Source: Paralvinella palmiformis (lineage: Eukaryota; Annelida; Polychaeta; Terebellida; Alvinellidae). From it: 64,000 nucleotides of DNA. Location of the stretch: the NCBI GenBank assembly GCA_025642065.1, contig JAODUP010000443.1, positions 365,001 to 429,000 on the forward strand. Reading direction: 5' to 3'. Positions 1-11,233 of the stretch are shown here, one piece after another (within the stretch, counting starts at the first letter, position 1; every line of letters begins with the position of its first letter). The position numbers were made by a program, and so were the translations under genes. The notes under the pieces are model-generated. The model worked only from the letters and a program-made list of their open reading frames with translations. It made no database searches and was not told the origin of the DNA.

Positions 1-174
1 GCAAGAAATATAGGATTCCCTTCGCATTAACCGACAAGAAAAATAATCAGGATTAGTTAGTAGAATGTAAATATTCCGGATTGTAATGCGACAATCTAAG
101 CGGTTTAAACGAATAAATCAGAGTAAATGATCATTGTAAACAAATAATTAAATTGTAAAAAATGGCAAACTTCG

Positions 175-180
175 TTTATT
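175..180 (-). promoter_or_regulatory. poly(A) signal AATAAA for the 213-566 gene
   Basis: On the minus strand AATAAA lies 33 bases downstream of the TGA at 215-213. This fits a short 3' UTR for the two-exon gene and supports a terminal exon there. Confidence 0.45.
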
Positions 181-212
181 ATTGTGTTGTAGAACTTAAT
201 CATAAGTATTCT

Positions 213-566
213 TCATTCGGTGTTGCAAATACTACATACAGTCGAAGGTATAAAACAAGCTATCAACTGATCATTTTGTTCCAATACAGACGTTGCCGCA
301 CGACGCACAAGATAATAGGGTTGCGGCGATGAGAGATCTCCCAGCACGGATCCGTTAAGCGAGCTGTATCCCTAAGCAGATTTTAAGGTGTCTGTTTTAG
401 CTAGCTAGATTAAATATAACGAATGGATACTCACGCGTATTGGATGATCCTCTGCCAGCTCTTCCATGTGTGGGAATGTGACGGGCAAATCCAGATCGAT
501 GGTCCACGTTGACCGAATCGTTATTAGGAGATACAACGACACACCGAGGACGGTCCAACAGTCCAT
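213..566 (-). CDS. small secreted protein, two exons (candidate peptide precursor)
   Basis: Exon 1 is 566-435: ATG in a strong context (A at -3, G at +4), 44 codons, then the consensus donor GTGAGT. Exon 2 is 371-213, after the acceptor TGCTTAG, with 52 codons and a TGA stop. Both junctions are phase 0 and the intron is only 63 bases. AATAAA lies at 180-175, 33 bases past the stop. The 96-residue product starts with a signal-peptide-like segment (hydrophobic core VLGVSLYLLITI, residues 6-17), followed by an acidic stretch, a dibasic RR at residues 67-68, and a C-terminal piece with three cysteines (residues 83, 93 and 96 minus a few; CFIPSTVCSIC). I do not recognise the family. The layout suggests a processed secreted peptide, but that is inference. 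The exon structure is seen in sequence; expression is unknown. The intron is shorter than is usual for molluscs, so a chance assembly cannot be excluded. Confidence 0.5.
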
Positions 567-2460
567 TGTCGCTGATTATCAAGCACCCACACACACACAC
601 GGGCTTCGTCCAGACACACACGCACACACTTGCGATAGTCTTCCGCTTAATCTGGACGTCGGTTCCACGTCCCGTCCGTCACCGTTTGCACGAATCTGCT
701 GCACCTTATCTCTGAAATGAGACACTCAACATAAAGGTCTAACGTACCATACGCTCTCTGGGTACTGGTCACTTCTCGTCGACGTTTTAGCGTTTCCTCG
801 AACCAGTCGGCCAGTTAAAAGGTGAAAATAAAAGAAGCATGCGGTAGCCTTAGGTAAGAGCATAAGTCATTGTCCTAAAACGGCCCAGAGCTCCGATTGG
901 CTTCGCCTCGATGACACACCAGGCCTTAGGTCGTCATTCGGAAGCCAGAGCTAAGCGACGTACCAGGATACCAGAGACCAAAGCCTGTATCCTGTTCAAT
1001 GTTCAGCCTAATAGTGGCTGAGACTTTGGCAATGCTTGTAATTGTGGTACTTTGGCTTGTTGCCCTTTGGCATTCTTCATTAGAGGCAATGTGATGCCTT
1101 ATAGAATACACGTTCTGTATGATACACAGCTAGGATCTAAAACGCTTTCCATTCGCAATAATATGGCTAACCTGACAACAGGACGATTAAACAATAGATG
1201 TTATGGTACTCTGTGATGGGATTTTTTGTTTACATAGAACGAGAATATTTATTGGCCTCAGTCTTCGCTGTTTACTAAGATGGTAACTGCCAGCTCACTA
1301 CCAGCCATTTCTCTCCTGGTCACTTCCAGGCGTCCCTATATGCCAACTATCCAGAAATCCGATAGGCGCACATCCTCAGCGATGTGATTATCTTTAAAGA
1401 GCATTGAGTTATTTAAATAGGCCAATTTTAATGTGGAAGTGTTTTATATCATCTGTATGCCTAAATATCCCCTTAGTGGTACTTCTATGATCCTACCTTT
1501 CACGAATTAAGCTTCAAATTAGAATGGCCATTGAATACATTGGATCGTAGCTGTATCAAAGAATATTTTATTAGCGAAGCAGTCAGGCGAAGAGAAAGGA
1601 CCTTCACTTTGAATGTTTGAATCGAACCGAGGAGTGGCTCTGAGAGAGGCTAGCAACATACATGTATCTGATTAATCATCTAGCTAGTTACCTTTTGACC
1701 GTATGTTTTAGATGAATGAATAAAACCGCGGGTGCGTGTATAACTTTTATGTGCAAGAAAACATGTACGCATACACGCAATGCACACATCGTTAGAAAAC
1801 GAAGCGATGGTTCACGGGATGAGCGGGTGTAAAGAAAAGACAAAGCGGACGACTCCAAGAGATAAAGATACAGATAAGCATATTGACAATACCTGTCCCT
1901 CTTCGGCGGCACGTATTTCGAACACTGTTTAAAATACAAGTTCTGGTGTCGTGTTGGGTGTACTTACTAACCCCGTAAATGATAGTACTGGCTGAACATA
2001 AATAAAACATCGGCTAAATAAATTGTTATTTTCGGGTTCGGTTTACCAGTTTTGTTTACCTTTTTTTGCTACATATCAACGATGCATTACCCAAAGTAAA
2101 ATATGATAAACATCCGTTTACAGATGTGAAATAAGTGTAGGTAGAGTTATAAAATTAATTAAAACCGTCATATACGCCACCAAATGGAAACTTTATCACT
2201 GCTCTCGATAAAAATGCACACGTTTTCTAAGCCTTGGTATGTTTTTATCGAAACAAAGCCCATTGGCAATATGGTTTGCCATCCATTACTGGCTTTGTGT
2301 CCGAGTTTGTTTGCGACTGAGGGCAGTAACGTGCGCTTCGCTGAATCAAAAGGCGAAAAGACCGCGGAGAAACGGCAACTATAGCACGCGAATTTTGGTC
2401 AAGATGTACCACATTAACCGGCCGTCATCAAACTATGGAGTGTTGTCATGAAGCTACTGG
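567..2460. other. intergenic, no supported gene
   Basis: Minus-strand sequence just above 566 would be the 5' UTR and promoter of the secreted-protein gene; it contains short GT/CA runs but no clear TATA box. Elsewhere I see only short ORFs without splice context or family motifs. A minus-strand ATG near 2008 followed by a GTAAGT-like donor was not convincing. Confidence 0.4.
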
Positions 2461-2703
2461 AACCTCAACAACATCGCAAAAACTGAAATAATCCATGACA
2501 TGGTAATCGCTCAAAGGAACTACGAGTTGGACTCGAGGAAGACACGCACAACGACATCTTACCGGATTTCCCGTTATTCGTACGACGATCTAAAGTTACG
2601 AGTTACGACGGAAATGCCAAATTTGGTGAACAGTAATTTCATTGCTTCTCCGCGAGATGTCGCTCGACTTTACGCTAATCTTTTCGAGTCAATAAATCGA
2701 TAG
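2461..2703 (+). CDS. unrecognised ORF, possible terminal exon or old retroelement piece
   Basis: An open frame of about 80 codons ends at the TAG at 2701-2703. Its composition is coding-like (mixed charged and aromatic residues, no low complexity; ends YANLFESINR). There is no good acceptor at its left end, where an in-frame TGA sits just upstream. No family is recognised. It may be a terminal exon, a retroelement remnant or chance. Confidence 0.2.
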   Translation, partial: NLNNIAKTEIIHDMVIAQRNYELDSRKTRTTTSYRISRYSYDDLKLRVTTEMPNLVNSNFIASPRDVARLYANLFESINR

Positions 2704-3480
2704 GGCCACAAATATCCAGCACTGTTTGGGGCTGGACGTTTCGGGCTAACATGCGCCGACACCACCACCAGCTGTATGTCACTCAGCAAAGAGACTCGAA
2801 TGTCTTGTCCTTTCACTGCATGTATAGAACGTTTCTATCGGAGAGGTTATCTAAGTTAGTTTGAGCTAAAGCAGATGGCAACTAACTTGATGCGCTTTAT
2901 TATCTGTGGTGGGTGTTTTTGTGACCCAATTATGTCGGCTGTCGGGGACCTAGATACCTTTATATCAACACGCATTTGATGGGAGTGCGGGGTGGAATCC
3001 CATCCAGTAGCTATTTAACTATGAACTGTTGATTTGGGGCTACCTTAATTAAGTAATTGTTACACCCAGAGGTTAATTACCAAGGCTCAGACGAGCGAAC
3101 CAAAATTCAGGCTACTCTCTAATTTGGGGCCACGAAGACGCGACGACACGTTGCGGTTGACTACCGCCGAAAATTTATGAATAAAAAGCATACTGAACCT
3201 GCAGCTAGCGAGTTTTCCTGTCAGTGCCTTGTTTAATTGAGGACTTCGTCAGCACCCATTAATAGTCTACCTGAACACAGTTAGCTCGCGCAGTCGCTCG
3301 CGTAGTCGCGTAAAATAAACAAAAACACTATACCGTGTCGAGTACTGTGCAAAATAAAACTTCGAAAGGACAAAAATTACACTCCCAGCAGTGAACATTA
3401 CTTGTTCCATTTTTTTTTACTACTAGGAAGAAATGCGAAGCCGATATTTGGCAACAAAACAAGAGAGAGCGAGAGATAAT

Positions 3481-3484
<4 letters not shown>

Positions 3485-3520
<36 letters not shown>
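3485..3520. repeat. (GA)n microsatellite
   Basis: A pure GA dinucleotide run of about 18 units. Confidence 0.95.
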
Positions 3521-3522
<2 letters not shown>

Positions 3523-3761
3523 CTATGACACATACCTGCCGCCTACCGGTTGTCACTTCCAGAAGCGCCGGTGATCCGGTTCTGGCCAATCCTGGTATTT
3601 GAACAACTAGGTAAATATAGACTTTATTTACTCTCTCCGCTATAGATGTCGTCTATTTTCGCCTATCAGACTCGCGCGCTCTTCTCCGCGTACGTGCGTC
3701 GGCCGTCACCTTGAAGGATAAGTGCGGCGTTTTATGTATTTAATCAGATTTTAGTTATACA

Positions 3762-4240
3762 GGTCACCGGCTTCTGACTAGAGTTTCCAAGATCGAAGAT
3801 GCCGTAAGCTGGCGCTGGCATCACCGCTCCGGCACGCCGGGTCGGCCTCTCGCTAGCTAATCGTGTCACCGACGAAGCGTCTATGGATACGACCGGGTCG
3901 TTCGATTGAGCTCGGCCTACCAAAAAACGATCGGACGTTCGGCGGATATTGTCTGGCGACGTCGTCCGATCCGAAGCACGACACCGTCGGCTGCAGTTGA
4001 TCCAGATCGATGGGTACAGACAGAGCCGATCTTCGGACGTCTCGCTTTGTGGCCGCCCCGGATGTCCCAACGAACTGGAACGGTGTTCGACCAAATTGCC
4101 GCCGAAGCCCAGAACGTGCGGCTGAGATCCGGACGGAGAAGACGGGGACCTGGATTGAGAGTCTGGAGACGGGCGGATCGTCAGCGGTGCGCGATCCCTT
4201 CCGTCGGAGATATAACCGTCAGACCTCACTTTCCCAGGCT
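3762..4240 (-). CDS. GC-rich open stretch, candidate internal exon
   Basis: This interval is much richer in GC and CpG than the rest of the window. On the minus strand a frame of about 160 codons is open from an acceptor-like TTATAG (near 4240) to a donor-like GTGACC (near 3762). The product is rich in Ser, Pro and Arg. Other frames, including a plus-strand frame of 112 codons at 3906-4244, are also open, as expected in GC-rich DNA, so the strand is uncertain. It may be an exon, a 5' UTR or a CpG-rich promoter. No domain is recognised. Confidence 0.22.
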
Positions 4241-4338
4241 ATAATGAGCTCATATGTCAAAGACACATTCGGCTAGAATCATTGCCACACCTCAGCGAGC
4301 CTCCCCCATCTACGAACAGCAGCACCCTTGATCTCCTT

Positions 4339-4363
4339 CGCTCTCTCTCTCTCTCTCTCTCTG
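4339..4363. repeat. (CT)n microsatellite
   Basis: A CT run followed by imperfect CT-rich sequence to about 4395. Confidence 0.9.
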
Positions 4364-4541
4364 TCGCTCTCGCTCTCACTCTACCTCTATCCAGGGCCCC
4401 CTCATACATATGTCAGCTTCTCCTTACAGCGGGCGGACTATTTTTCGCTTCATTCATATCGCCCCAACTCTAACCCTTCTCACCGCCGTCTGGCTGCCAT
4501 AAAGAGTCTCTTCGTCTTGTTCTCCATCGAGGTTTACTCAC

Positions 4542-4726
4542 TTCAAGGAATACGACGGCTTAAACAATACGAATGCAAACGGGTCCGAGCCGCGACTGAA
4601 CCAGCCAAACGTATCTCTGGCCAAGATGGCGGCCGGCTTGGATTTATCAATGAGATGATTACTCGAGCGCGACGGTTGGGTGAATGAGTGGTTTGCTGGT
4701 AAGGAGGCCACTCCGAAGCCATTCAT
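4542..4726 (-). CDS. candidate first coding exon, unrecognised
   Basis: The minus-strand ATG at 4726-4724 opens 61 codons in mixed-composition sequence, ending at the consensus donor GTGAGT (4541-4536). It lies in the same GC/CpG-rich island as the 3762-4240 open stretch. The exon ends in phase 2, which does not match that stretch's open frame, so the two cannot simply be joined. No signal peptide or domain is recognised. Confidence 0.25.
4623..4633 (+). promoter_or_regulatory. YY1-type motif AAGATGGCGGC
   Basis: An exact match to the known YY1 consensus found near transcription starts of many animal promoters, in the GC-rich island. Its orientation would suit a plus-strand start, while the candidate exon overlapping it is on the minus strand. 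Function is inference. Confidence 0.35.
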
Positions 4727-5095
4727 AGGCTCGCCTTTTCACCTCTGACGGACCGCAGTCGGTGCAGTTTGTCGTCAGCTCAGTCGTCTTTGACACGCCG
4801 TTGACGCGCTAAAGCGGTCATATCGATCCTTCTGTGGCGAAGACAACGGAATACTGAAGAATTTATTGCCAATCTATTGTCATTGTTTCGCTTTGTTTGG
4901 TGTTGCCGACCCCTTGAACTTTACAGCACCGCCTCGCGGTCACCTGCCGCGTGACATAGATTAGATGTATTTTTACTGAGTGAACTTTCATTCAGAAAAC
5001 TAACCCATCCAATCTCAGAGATGAGTGGTTAGGCTATGTTGACACAGTTAAAACATATATTGTTTAATTAATAAAGTGATCTTACCGGAGTTTCA

Positions 5096-5329
5096 GTGAG
5101 TGAGTGAGTGAGTCAGTGAATGAGTGAATGAATGAATAAGTGAGTGAGTGAGTGACTGGGTAGGTGAGGTGGTGAGTGAGTGAGTGAGTGAGTGAGTGAG
5201 TGAGTGAGTGAGTGAGTGAGTGAGTGAGTGAGTGAGTGAGTGAGTGAGTGGGGTGGTGGGGGGTGGTGTGGTGAGGGTGAGTGAGTGAGTGAGTGAGTGA
5301 GTGAGTGAGTGAGTGAGTGAGTGAGTGAG
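5096..5329. repeat. (GTGA)n microsatellite with interruptions
   Basis: About 230 bases of GAGT/GTGA tetranucleotide repeat, broken by a GGGGTGGTG-rich patch near 5250-5275. It accounts for a long minus-strand frame of repeated Ser-Leu-Thr-His. Confidence 0.95.
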
Positions 5330-5614
5330 TTGTGATTAAATTATAACTAGTCGTGTCAACTTCCAAGAAAGATAGCTACCCGGTAGAGAACTGCGGATCT
5401 CTCTAGTCCCACTCCGAATTGGGGACATATGCCATACACGGCAGGAAAACCAACGGGACGAATAGACATTTCCGAGAGAAGCGTCTCACCAATGTATGGA
5501 CGTTGATTGTCAATACGACATCGTCACTCCTACTGATAACAACCGGCAGACGCTCGTACTGTATCAATTATGAATGAAAATTTTGCCAGTACTCAGCCAG
5601 CCATGGGAACATAA

Positions 5615-5618
<4 letters not shown>

Positions 5619-5658
<40 letters not shown>

Positions 5659-5683
5659 CGAGAGAGAGAGAGAGAGAGAGAGA
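5619..5683. repeat. (GA)n microsatellite
   Basis: A GA run with a few CG interruptions. Confidence 0.95.
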
Positions 5684-6320
5684 CGGCGAACGGACCAGTG
5701 CTGGGCTAAACTACACCCTATCTTGATAACCAACAGGTCAAGGCTGGTTTGAAGCCCGAAGACAACTCTATTCGTACACAGATGCAGAGCCAATATCGTG
5801 GCACTGCTCACGTAGTGAGAATGTCGTGATGAAGATGTTCCTCGTGATAACCGTAGATAAGGAACAATGTGTATAATGAGGCCTTTTTGTTTTGTTGAGG
5901 ACACTTTGTGGTGTTTACACTGGTCCGAGTTTGTGCCTGTCTGGGCGCGATACGCGTTCAGATAGCCATGGTAAACAGCTGTAGAGTTACCGTGCGGTTG
6001 TTTGTTTGTAGAGTGAAAAGAATGGGGCAGCGTGATCTATTGTGTGCCTCTATAAAAAGCGATATGCATCGTGACCCTGGGTTGCGAGGCCTGCCGCGGC
6101 CCGTTCGCGTCTTGAAATAGGGTCGCGAAATATGGACACGTTGTGTGGCGGGTACCCTAAACGAGATGAGGTACATCGTAGTTTTGGACGTATCGTGAAG
6201 GCTTAAATCGAACACACGGAATGCATTATATGAAACGTCACAGATATCATAGGAATCAAGGCTCTGATGAATCATCCATATTTGGGACTTATGAGTGACA
6301 GTTTTCGCGATATATTAAAT
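5684..6320. other. intergenic, no supported gene
   Basis: Overlapping frames of 70 codons (+, 5908-6120) and 105 codons (-, 6275-5958) are open, but neither has splice or motif support. Confidence 0.35.

Positions 6321-6356
<36 letters not shown>
6321..6356. repeat. (CA)n microsatellite
   Basis: A pure CA run that abuts the inverted-repeat element starting at 6357. Confidence 0.95.
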
Positions 6357-6357
<1 letters not shown>

Positions 6358-6683
6358 CAGGGTTGAAGCATAACCCGAGTTAAACCGGTTTAGCCCAACT
6401 CAGCGCATTAAATCCGGGTTAAACCTGGATTTTACTGGGTTTTTCCCAGAATTCATCATATTTATTCACAAATTTATAGATTTTATCCACATGAAACGTA
6501 ATTGTTTGAATGGTACATGTTTGCATTTTAAGATGTTATTAAGATGCTGACAATTTGCACCAATCAACATAATCCAATATTTGAGATATTATGCTGTTGG
6601 TGGAAACAATTAGTTTAATTCGGCTTTATCCCAGTTTATTCCCAAAATAGGGGTTAAACCAGAGTTAGTCCTACCACTCCTGA
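6357..6683. mobile_element. hAT-like MITE
   Basis: A 327-bp AT-rich element with imperfect terminal inverted repeats: left CAGGGTTGAAGCATAACCC, right (reverse complement) CAGGAGTGGTAGGACTAAC. Copies of a GGTTTAACC-type motif occur inside both arms. The CAGG(G/A)xTG start is typical of hAT ends. It has no coding capacity. The 8-bp target duplication is not clear because the left flank is a microsatellite. Confidence 0.55.
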
Positions 6684-6852
6684 CACAGTTTGGGACCGGG
6701 CTGCAAACTTTCAAGTTGTGGGTTCAAATCCGGCTTTGTAGCTATGATTGTGAAATTCATTTCCGTAGAGAATCGCTCCTCGGCCATATGTTCCAGATGT
6801 AACCGGCATCAACGCTAAATAACCGATAACAACAACAATAACAACAACAATT
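6684..6852 (+). mobile_element. SINE-D, tRNA-derived
   Basis: A GGGTTCAAATCC B-box-like motif at about 6720-6731 follows a divergent tRNA-like head. The body matches the copy at 56208-56345 (shared motifs TCGC, GTCAGCCATA-like and CTAAATAAC). It ends in an (AAC)n tail near 6829-6850. Confidence 0.5.
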
Positions 6853-6940
6853 CACACAATACGGACACACACACATACACACACACAAACACGGATATCA
6901 GCATGTACACAGGCACATATATACAAACAATTGCACGTAA

Positions 6941-7751
6941 TAGACCCATTGCACGATGACGTCAAAAACCAAAACAAACCAGGTGCGGTTTGCATTGTGG
7001 GATTTATAGGGGATCTGCTGAGCGATAATACCGTGATAATCCCGTCATTTTAACCGTAAATGTCAATGTTCCGGATCTGTTATAATCATGCCAAAACCTA
7101 ACTCCTGCGTACCGTATTGTCATGCCACTAGTAAACGATATAAACATTTAAGTTGGCATGTGTTGGCCGCGGGATGAAACGCTGAGAAAGTGTTGGGTAG
7201 TTTTAATTCGAAATGACAATCTGCGAGTCAATTTTTATAATTACAGTGTCAGTGTAAGGTTTGACTGGAACAGTGAAAGGCGCAAATGCAGTGTAATTTA
7301 ACAATATTATTACCCATCAGATCATAGATAATAATATTGGTAAATAAAATGTAAATTACCATATTATTATATCCATAAATAATAAATTAAATTTACTACG
7401 AACACCAGATTTTAACAGTCTTTGTTATGTACAGTGAATATTATTGTACTATAGTTTATAATGTTGAATACCACACTTTACTATCATTTTATAAAGTAGC
7501 AATGACGGACGACTAGCATATAGTTCTAATCTGATTTTCAGTTTTGGAATACAATTTTTCAACAGTGCCGGCTTTTTCGGTGTCGAAGCAGACTTAAACG
7601 GTACACAGAAGTTAGTTTTTGGCATGATTATAACAGGTTAAAATTGCGGGATTATCACGGTATTATCGCTCAGTGGACCCGCTATAAATCCCACAATGCA
7701 AAGCGCACCTGGTTTGTTTTGGTTGTTGACGTCATCATGCTTCAGGCTTAT
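6941..7751. mobile_element. MITE with long (about 165 bp) inverted repeats
   Basis: The left arm 6941-7125 and right arm 7590-7751 are inverted copies: GCACGATGACGTCAAAAACC on the left reads as GCATGATGACGTCAACAACC from the right. Homology continues inward past TTATAATCATGCC. The left arm carries a 24-bp insertion (ends TTCCGGATCTG) absent from the right. The AT-rich core has no ORF. A lone copy of the left arm is at 32222-32369. TA at the ends suggests a Tc1/mariner-type or related target, but the superfamily is not established. Confidence 0.75.
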
Positions 7752-8302
7752 TTAGAAGCACTCCCAGATGTTATTTCATAGAAAGCAATGACACGCTGAA
7801 ATGAAGCGAAAAGACACAAACACGTTGACATTAAATAAAAGAGTTCGTTAGAAAGTTAAAAATGGCGTACGTCGCAGTCTTTTATCATGCATTTCTACGA
7901 AACGGTAATTAAATCGTATAAAAATCAGTAATGTCATAAGTCTCTTCATATCGTAACGATCATACGTGTACCTTACAGCTCACTGTAAGTGTATATAGGA
8001 CTGATCCTTAATAAATCATGTCTTATCTTACGGTATAAATGTGAAATATTGTTGTTTTATAGCCGCTTTTGCTTCAGACAGACTGAATAATAACACAATA
8101 ATAACATAGCACTTAGTATAGTGCCACATATCCTAAGGCTTAGTTCAAGGTCGCTTGGATGAACCGAGTGACCTGAAAACTGAACGAGGTGTGAGTGACG
8201 GATGAAACATGGTTCAGAGAAGGTTAGGCCAGGAGAGATCTGTGGCCAAGCTCTCTACCAGCTGGACCATCCCCAGACTCACGATCATCTTACGGTCAAA
8301 GG
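7752..8302. other. intergenic, no feature seen
   Basis: AT-rich sequence without ORFs, splice-supported exons or recognisable repeats. Confidence 0.5.
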
Positions 8303-8495
8303 GAGTGCCTCCGTAGTCTGGCAGTAACGTGTTGGACCACAGATCACTACCAACCGTGTTCGAATATCGGCGTGGGCATATCTGAAAAAGTTGTTTCATC
8401 TTTAACTTCGCTTCATTACCGTTGGAGGTCGCTCGGCCCATTTAGCTTACCATTTGTACCAAAGTGGCCGTAAAACATCATTCATCATCATCATC
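8303..8495 (+). mobile_element. SINE-A, full length
   Basis: tRNA-like head (CCTCCGTAGTCTGG as A box region, GTTCGAATATCGG as B box), then the conserved body (TTTCATCTTTAACTTCGC, GGTCGCTCGGCCCATTTAG, GGCCGTAAAACA) and a CATCATCATCATC tail. A dozen copies in this window share this layout. Confidence 0.85.
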
Positions 8496-8778
8496 TTAAG
8501 GTCAAAGGTGTGTTCAGACGCGAGCTTTAATTTTTTTATGATGTAACATCTTCATCAAGTTGCTCATCCCGACAATCGCGGTGTCAATCTCTCTCATTAA
8601 AGACAATTCCCACCCACCCCCTGACTCAGTTGCTTTGTTGGCTTTACCCAGTAGTTCATTAAACATCAATCCACCCGAGTGTCTGATATCATCAGGTGGC
8701 TATCACTTTGATTGTTCCCGTCTTATGGATCTTTCCATTGTTTTCTAATGGATGATTTTTGTTAGAATTTCCTCAGAT

Positions 8779-8975
8779 TGTATGATATATAACAATATCA
8801 TATGATATACCATAATCTTGTATGGTATACCACAATGTCGTATGATATATCACATTCTCGTATGAAATATTACAATCGCCTATGATATATCACAATCTCG
8901 TATGATATATCACAATCTCGTATGATATATCATAATCTCGTATCATATATCACAATCTCGTATGATATATTCTCG
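8779..8975. repeat. 20-bp minisatellite
   Basis: About ten tandem units close to TATGATATATCACAATCTCG, with scattered substitutions. Each unit contains the palindrome TGATATATCA. Confidence 0.9.
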
Positions 8976-9118
8976 AACGGTAATTTTAATTGCCAATAAT
9001 TTCAGTCATTTTCTCATTCAATTAGTTTGTTAATTATCCAGTAGTTCATCTGTCAACTCTTCTCGGTCTCAGAACGATTCAACCAGATACTAGAAGAAAT
9101 CTTACCAGTCAACATAAT

Positions 9119-9462
9119 GCTGGCTTGCTTTGTTGTTCGGGGAGAATCCCCAGGCTGTCGCTTATTCAGCACAGCCTCTATATTGGAGTGGTTGAGCAGT
9201 ACGAGAAGATGGAGCCGAAATACCCTGAGGGTGGTCACTGCCAGAGCGTTTTACGTCCTCGGGGGGTCTTTAACGTCACCCTTTATTTTTAATATTTCAG
9301 TGGAGACGGCAGCGCCATTTAACGTTGTCAGCCACCCACGATGTAGTGAGCCGAGAAAATTAATCTCTGAAAAGTTTCGACCTCTTGCTGAGATCGAACC
9401 TGTGACCCTTGGCACCAAATGCCGGGTGCTTGCTTAACCGCCAGGCCACCGGAGCTCACTGT
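9119..9462 (-). mobile_element. SINE-B, full length, with target-site duplication
   Basis: A minus-strand tRNA-like head ending GAGCTCCGGTGGCC at 9446-9460, a B-box region, a conserved body (CCACCCTCAGGGTATTTCGG) and a CCGAACAAC(A) tail at the left end. It is flanked by an exact 11-bp direct repeat GTCAACATAAT at 9108-9118 and 9463-9473, the hallmark of LINE-mediated insertion. Confidence 0.88.
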
Positions 9463-9473
9463 GTCAACATAAT

Positions 9474-10881
9474 AGTTGCAGTAGCCGTATAAATAGCGAA
9501 TTGATACCTTTACTTAAACTGATTCACTTGATCGAGACATATGTGTATCACGTAGATATGACATCATTCCTGGTGTATTAGTTGTTCTATTGTTGTTGTT
9601 TTTTCTTGATTCAAATGATTACACGGTAAGGAACTTTATTTCGATACAAATGTGAAAGTGAATAAAGACGACAGATGTCCCGAGGTTTGGTCAAACAAAG
9701 GAGACTGGACTAGGATAGAGGTCATCACGAGGACGAACAATAAGTAGGCTACCTATCGTGCAGTGGAAGGTCAAAACGATCGAACTGCCGTTTGTTCAAC
9801 CTTATCTCGATGATCAGAATGGATGTTAACTATGTGTAGAGTGTAACTCGTCTAAATCGAGGTTTAGGAAAGAGGTTAATTCTTTCCGATTCCATAAGTC
9901 ACCAATTGCCAATAATCGGTTATCATGATACAGGATTAAACGATCGTATACGTTAATATAACTCTACGTAATGTGTATAGAATAACTTGTATTCACTAAA
10001 TTCTGATTTATATCATTTGTAAAGTAACTACAATTAGTCGCGCCTGTGTTTTACTTCAAAAACATACACAGTTTAAGGGGTTCCTGCCTGTAAAGAAAAG
10101 TAGAGATTCAGTACAAATAGTGCGTGTATGAAGACTACCCTTTCCTAGCAACGTTCCTGTTTATACGTCAACTTAATAATCAAGTCGATGGTTAAAGATT
10201 GAGGTAAGTCTATATTTGGATTAGCAATCAGATTTTGTCTGTTCAGGACATGAAAGCCGCGAAATTGCAAATTATCTCATATTCAACATAGATAACTCCT
10301 GTCTGCTGAAGCCGACGCCCATAGTAAAAGATTTGAATAATTTCGGTGTCGAAAGCCCAGTTAGACAACATTCCAGTTTTTATATCTTATTACAAGACGT
10401 TGTACTGTTATCGGGTGATCGTTCACAAGATTGGTGATTTCACGAGTGTATGCAGATGATTAGCCAAAACTGACAGAATTTGAGGCGAAACGTATTTTAT
10501 CTCGACTTATAGACGATGCAGTGACTTATCACCGCTAGTCGTCAGATAGCCAAGTGGAGAAAGGTTTTATGTTTTAAAAAAGACAAAGAAACAAAATACT
10601 CTGTGGAGACGAGATCATTGACTACTTATTTCGCTGCGTTTATTGATCTGTAATAATTACCCCAATCTCCCTCCGCCTTTACTGCGTAGCCACCTCCCTT
10701 AAGTACACAACATTAGAAACAATGGTCCCATTACAAGATTCCCTTAACGAATTTCATCGTATGATCAGCAACAAAAAGCCTGCAGATAACGGAGAATTGC
10801 CAGAACTTGACTCAACTTGACAGAACAAATATAAGATACCAATCATAAAACATCAAACTAAATGTCAGGTTTTCCAATTTG

Positions 10882-10882
<1 letters not shown>
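9474..10882. other. intergenic, no supported gene
   Basis: AT-rich unique-looking sequence. A donor-like GTAAGT at 10204 has no usable open exon upstream. Confidence 0.45.

Positions 10883-10928
<46 letters not shown>
10883..10928. repeat. (TA)n microsatellite
   Basis: A pure TA run of about 23 units. Confidence 0.95.
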
Positions 10929-10929
<1 letters not shown>

Positions 10930-11065
10930 TCCTTTATCAGTGAATATCTTTATTCTAATTGCTTTAACAGGGATTCTTTCTCTACACACTAGCTCAGCAA
11001 TATATGGGATGTTTTTTGTATCACGAAGCAATAACAAGGAGACTCCGTTCAAGAGACACTAATAA

Positions 11066-11233
11066 GATGATGTTGATGATGATTCATGCTTTATGGCTAC
11101 ATTGCGAGGTCCAAAGGTAATGAAGCGAAGTCAAAGATGAAACACCCTTCAGATATGCCCACGCGCAGATTCGAACTCGGGTGGTAGCGATCTGTAGTCC
11201 AACGCGCTACCAAGTAGACCACGGAGGCGCCCA
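11066..11233 (-). mobile_element. SINE-A, internally deleted
   Basis: The minus-strand copy retains the tRNA-like head at 11160-11233 (GGCGCCTCCGTGG on the minus strand, B box GTTCGAATCTGCG) and part of the body, but lacks the segment around GGCCCATTTAG. Confidence 0.8.

Noticed and set aside
3906..4244. 112-codon plus-strand ORF as a gene
   Set aside because: In the GC-rich island several frames on both strands are open, and this one has no splice or motif support. Kept only as part of the uncertain exon region.
5082..5366. 94-codon frame of repeated Ser-Leu-Thr-His
   Set aside because: Pure translation of the GTGA microsatellite.
8303..8380. tRNA gene
   Set aside because: A and B boxes are present, but the sequence is the head of SINE-A, repeated about a dozen times with SINE bodies and tails. 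No functional cloverleaf is supported. The same applies to the SINE-B, C and D heads.
8779..8975. CRISPR-like array
   Set aside because: The units are contiguous without spacers and the genome is eukaryotic.
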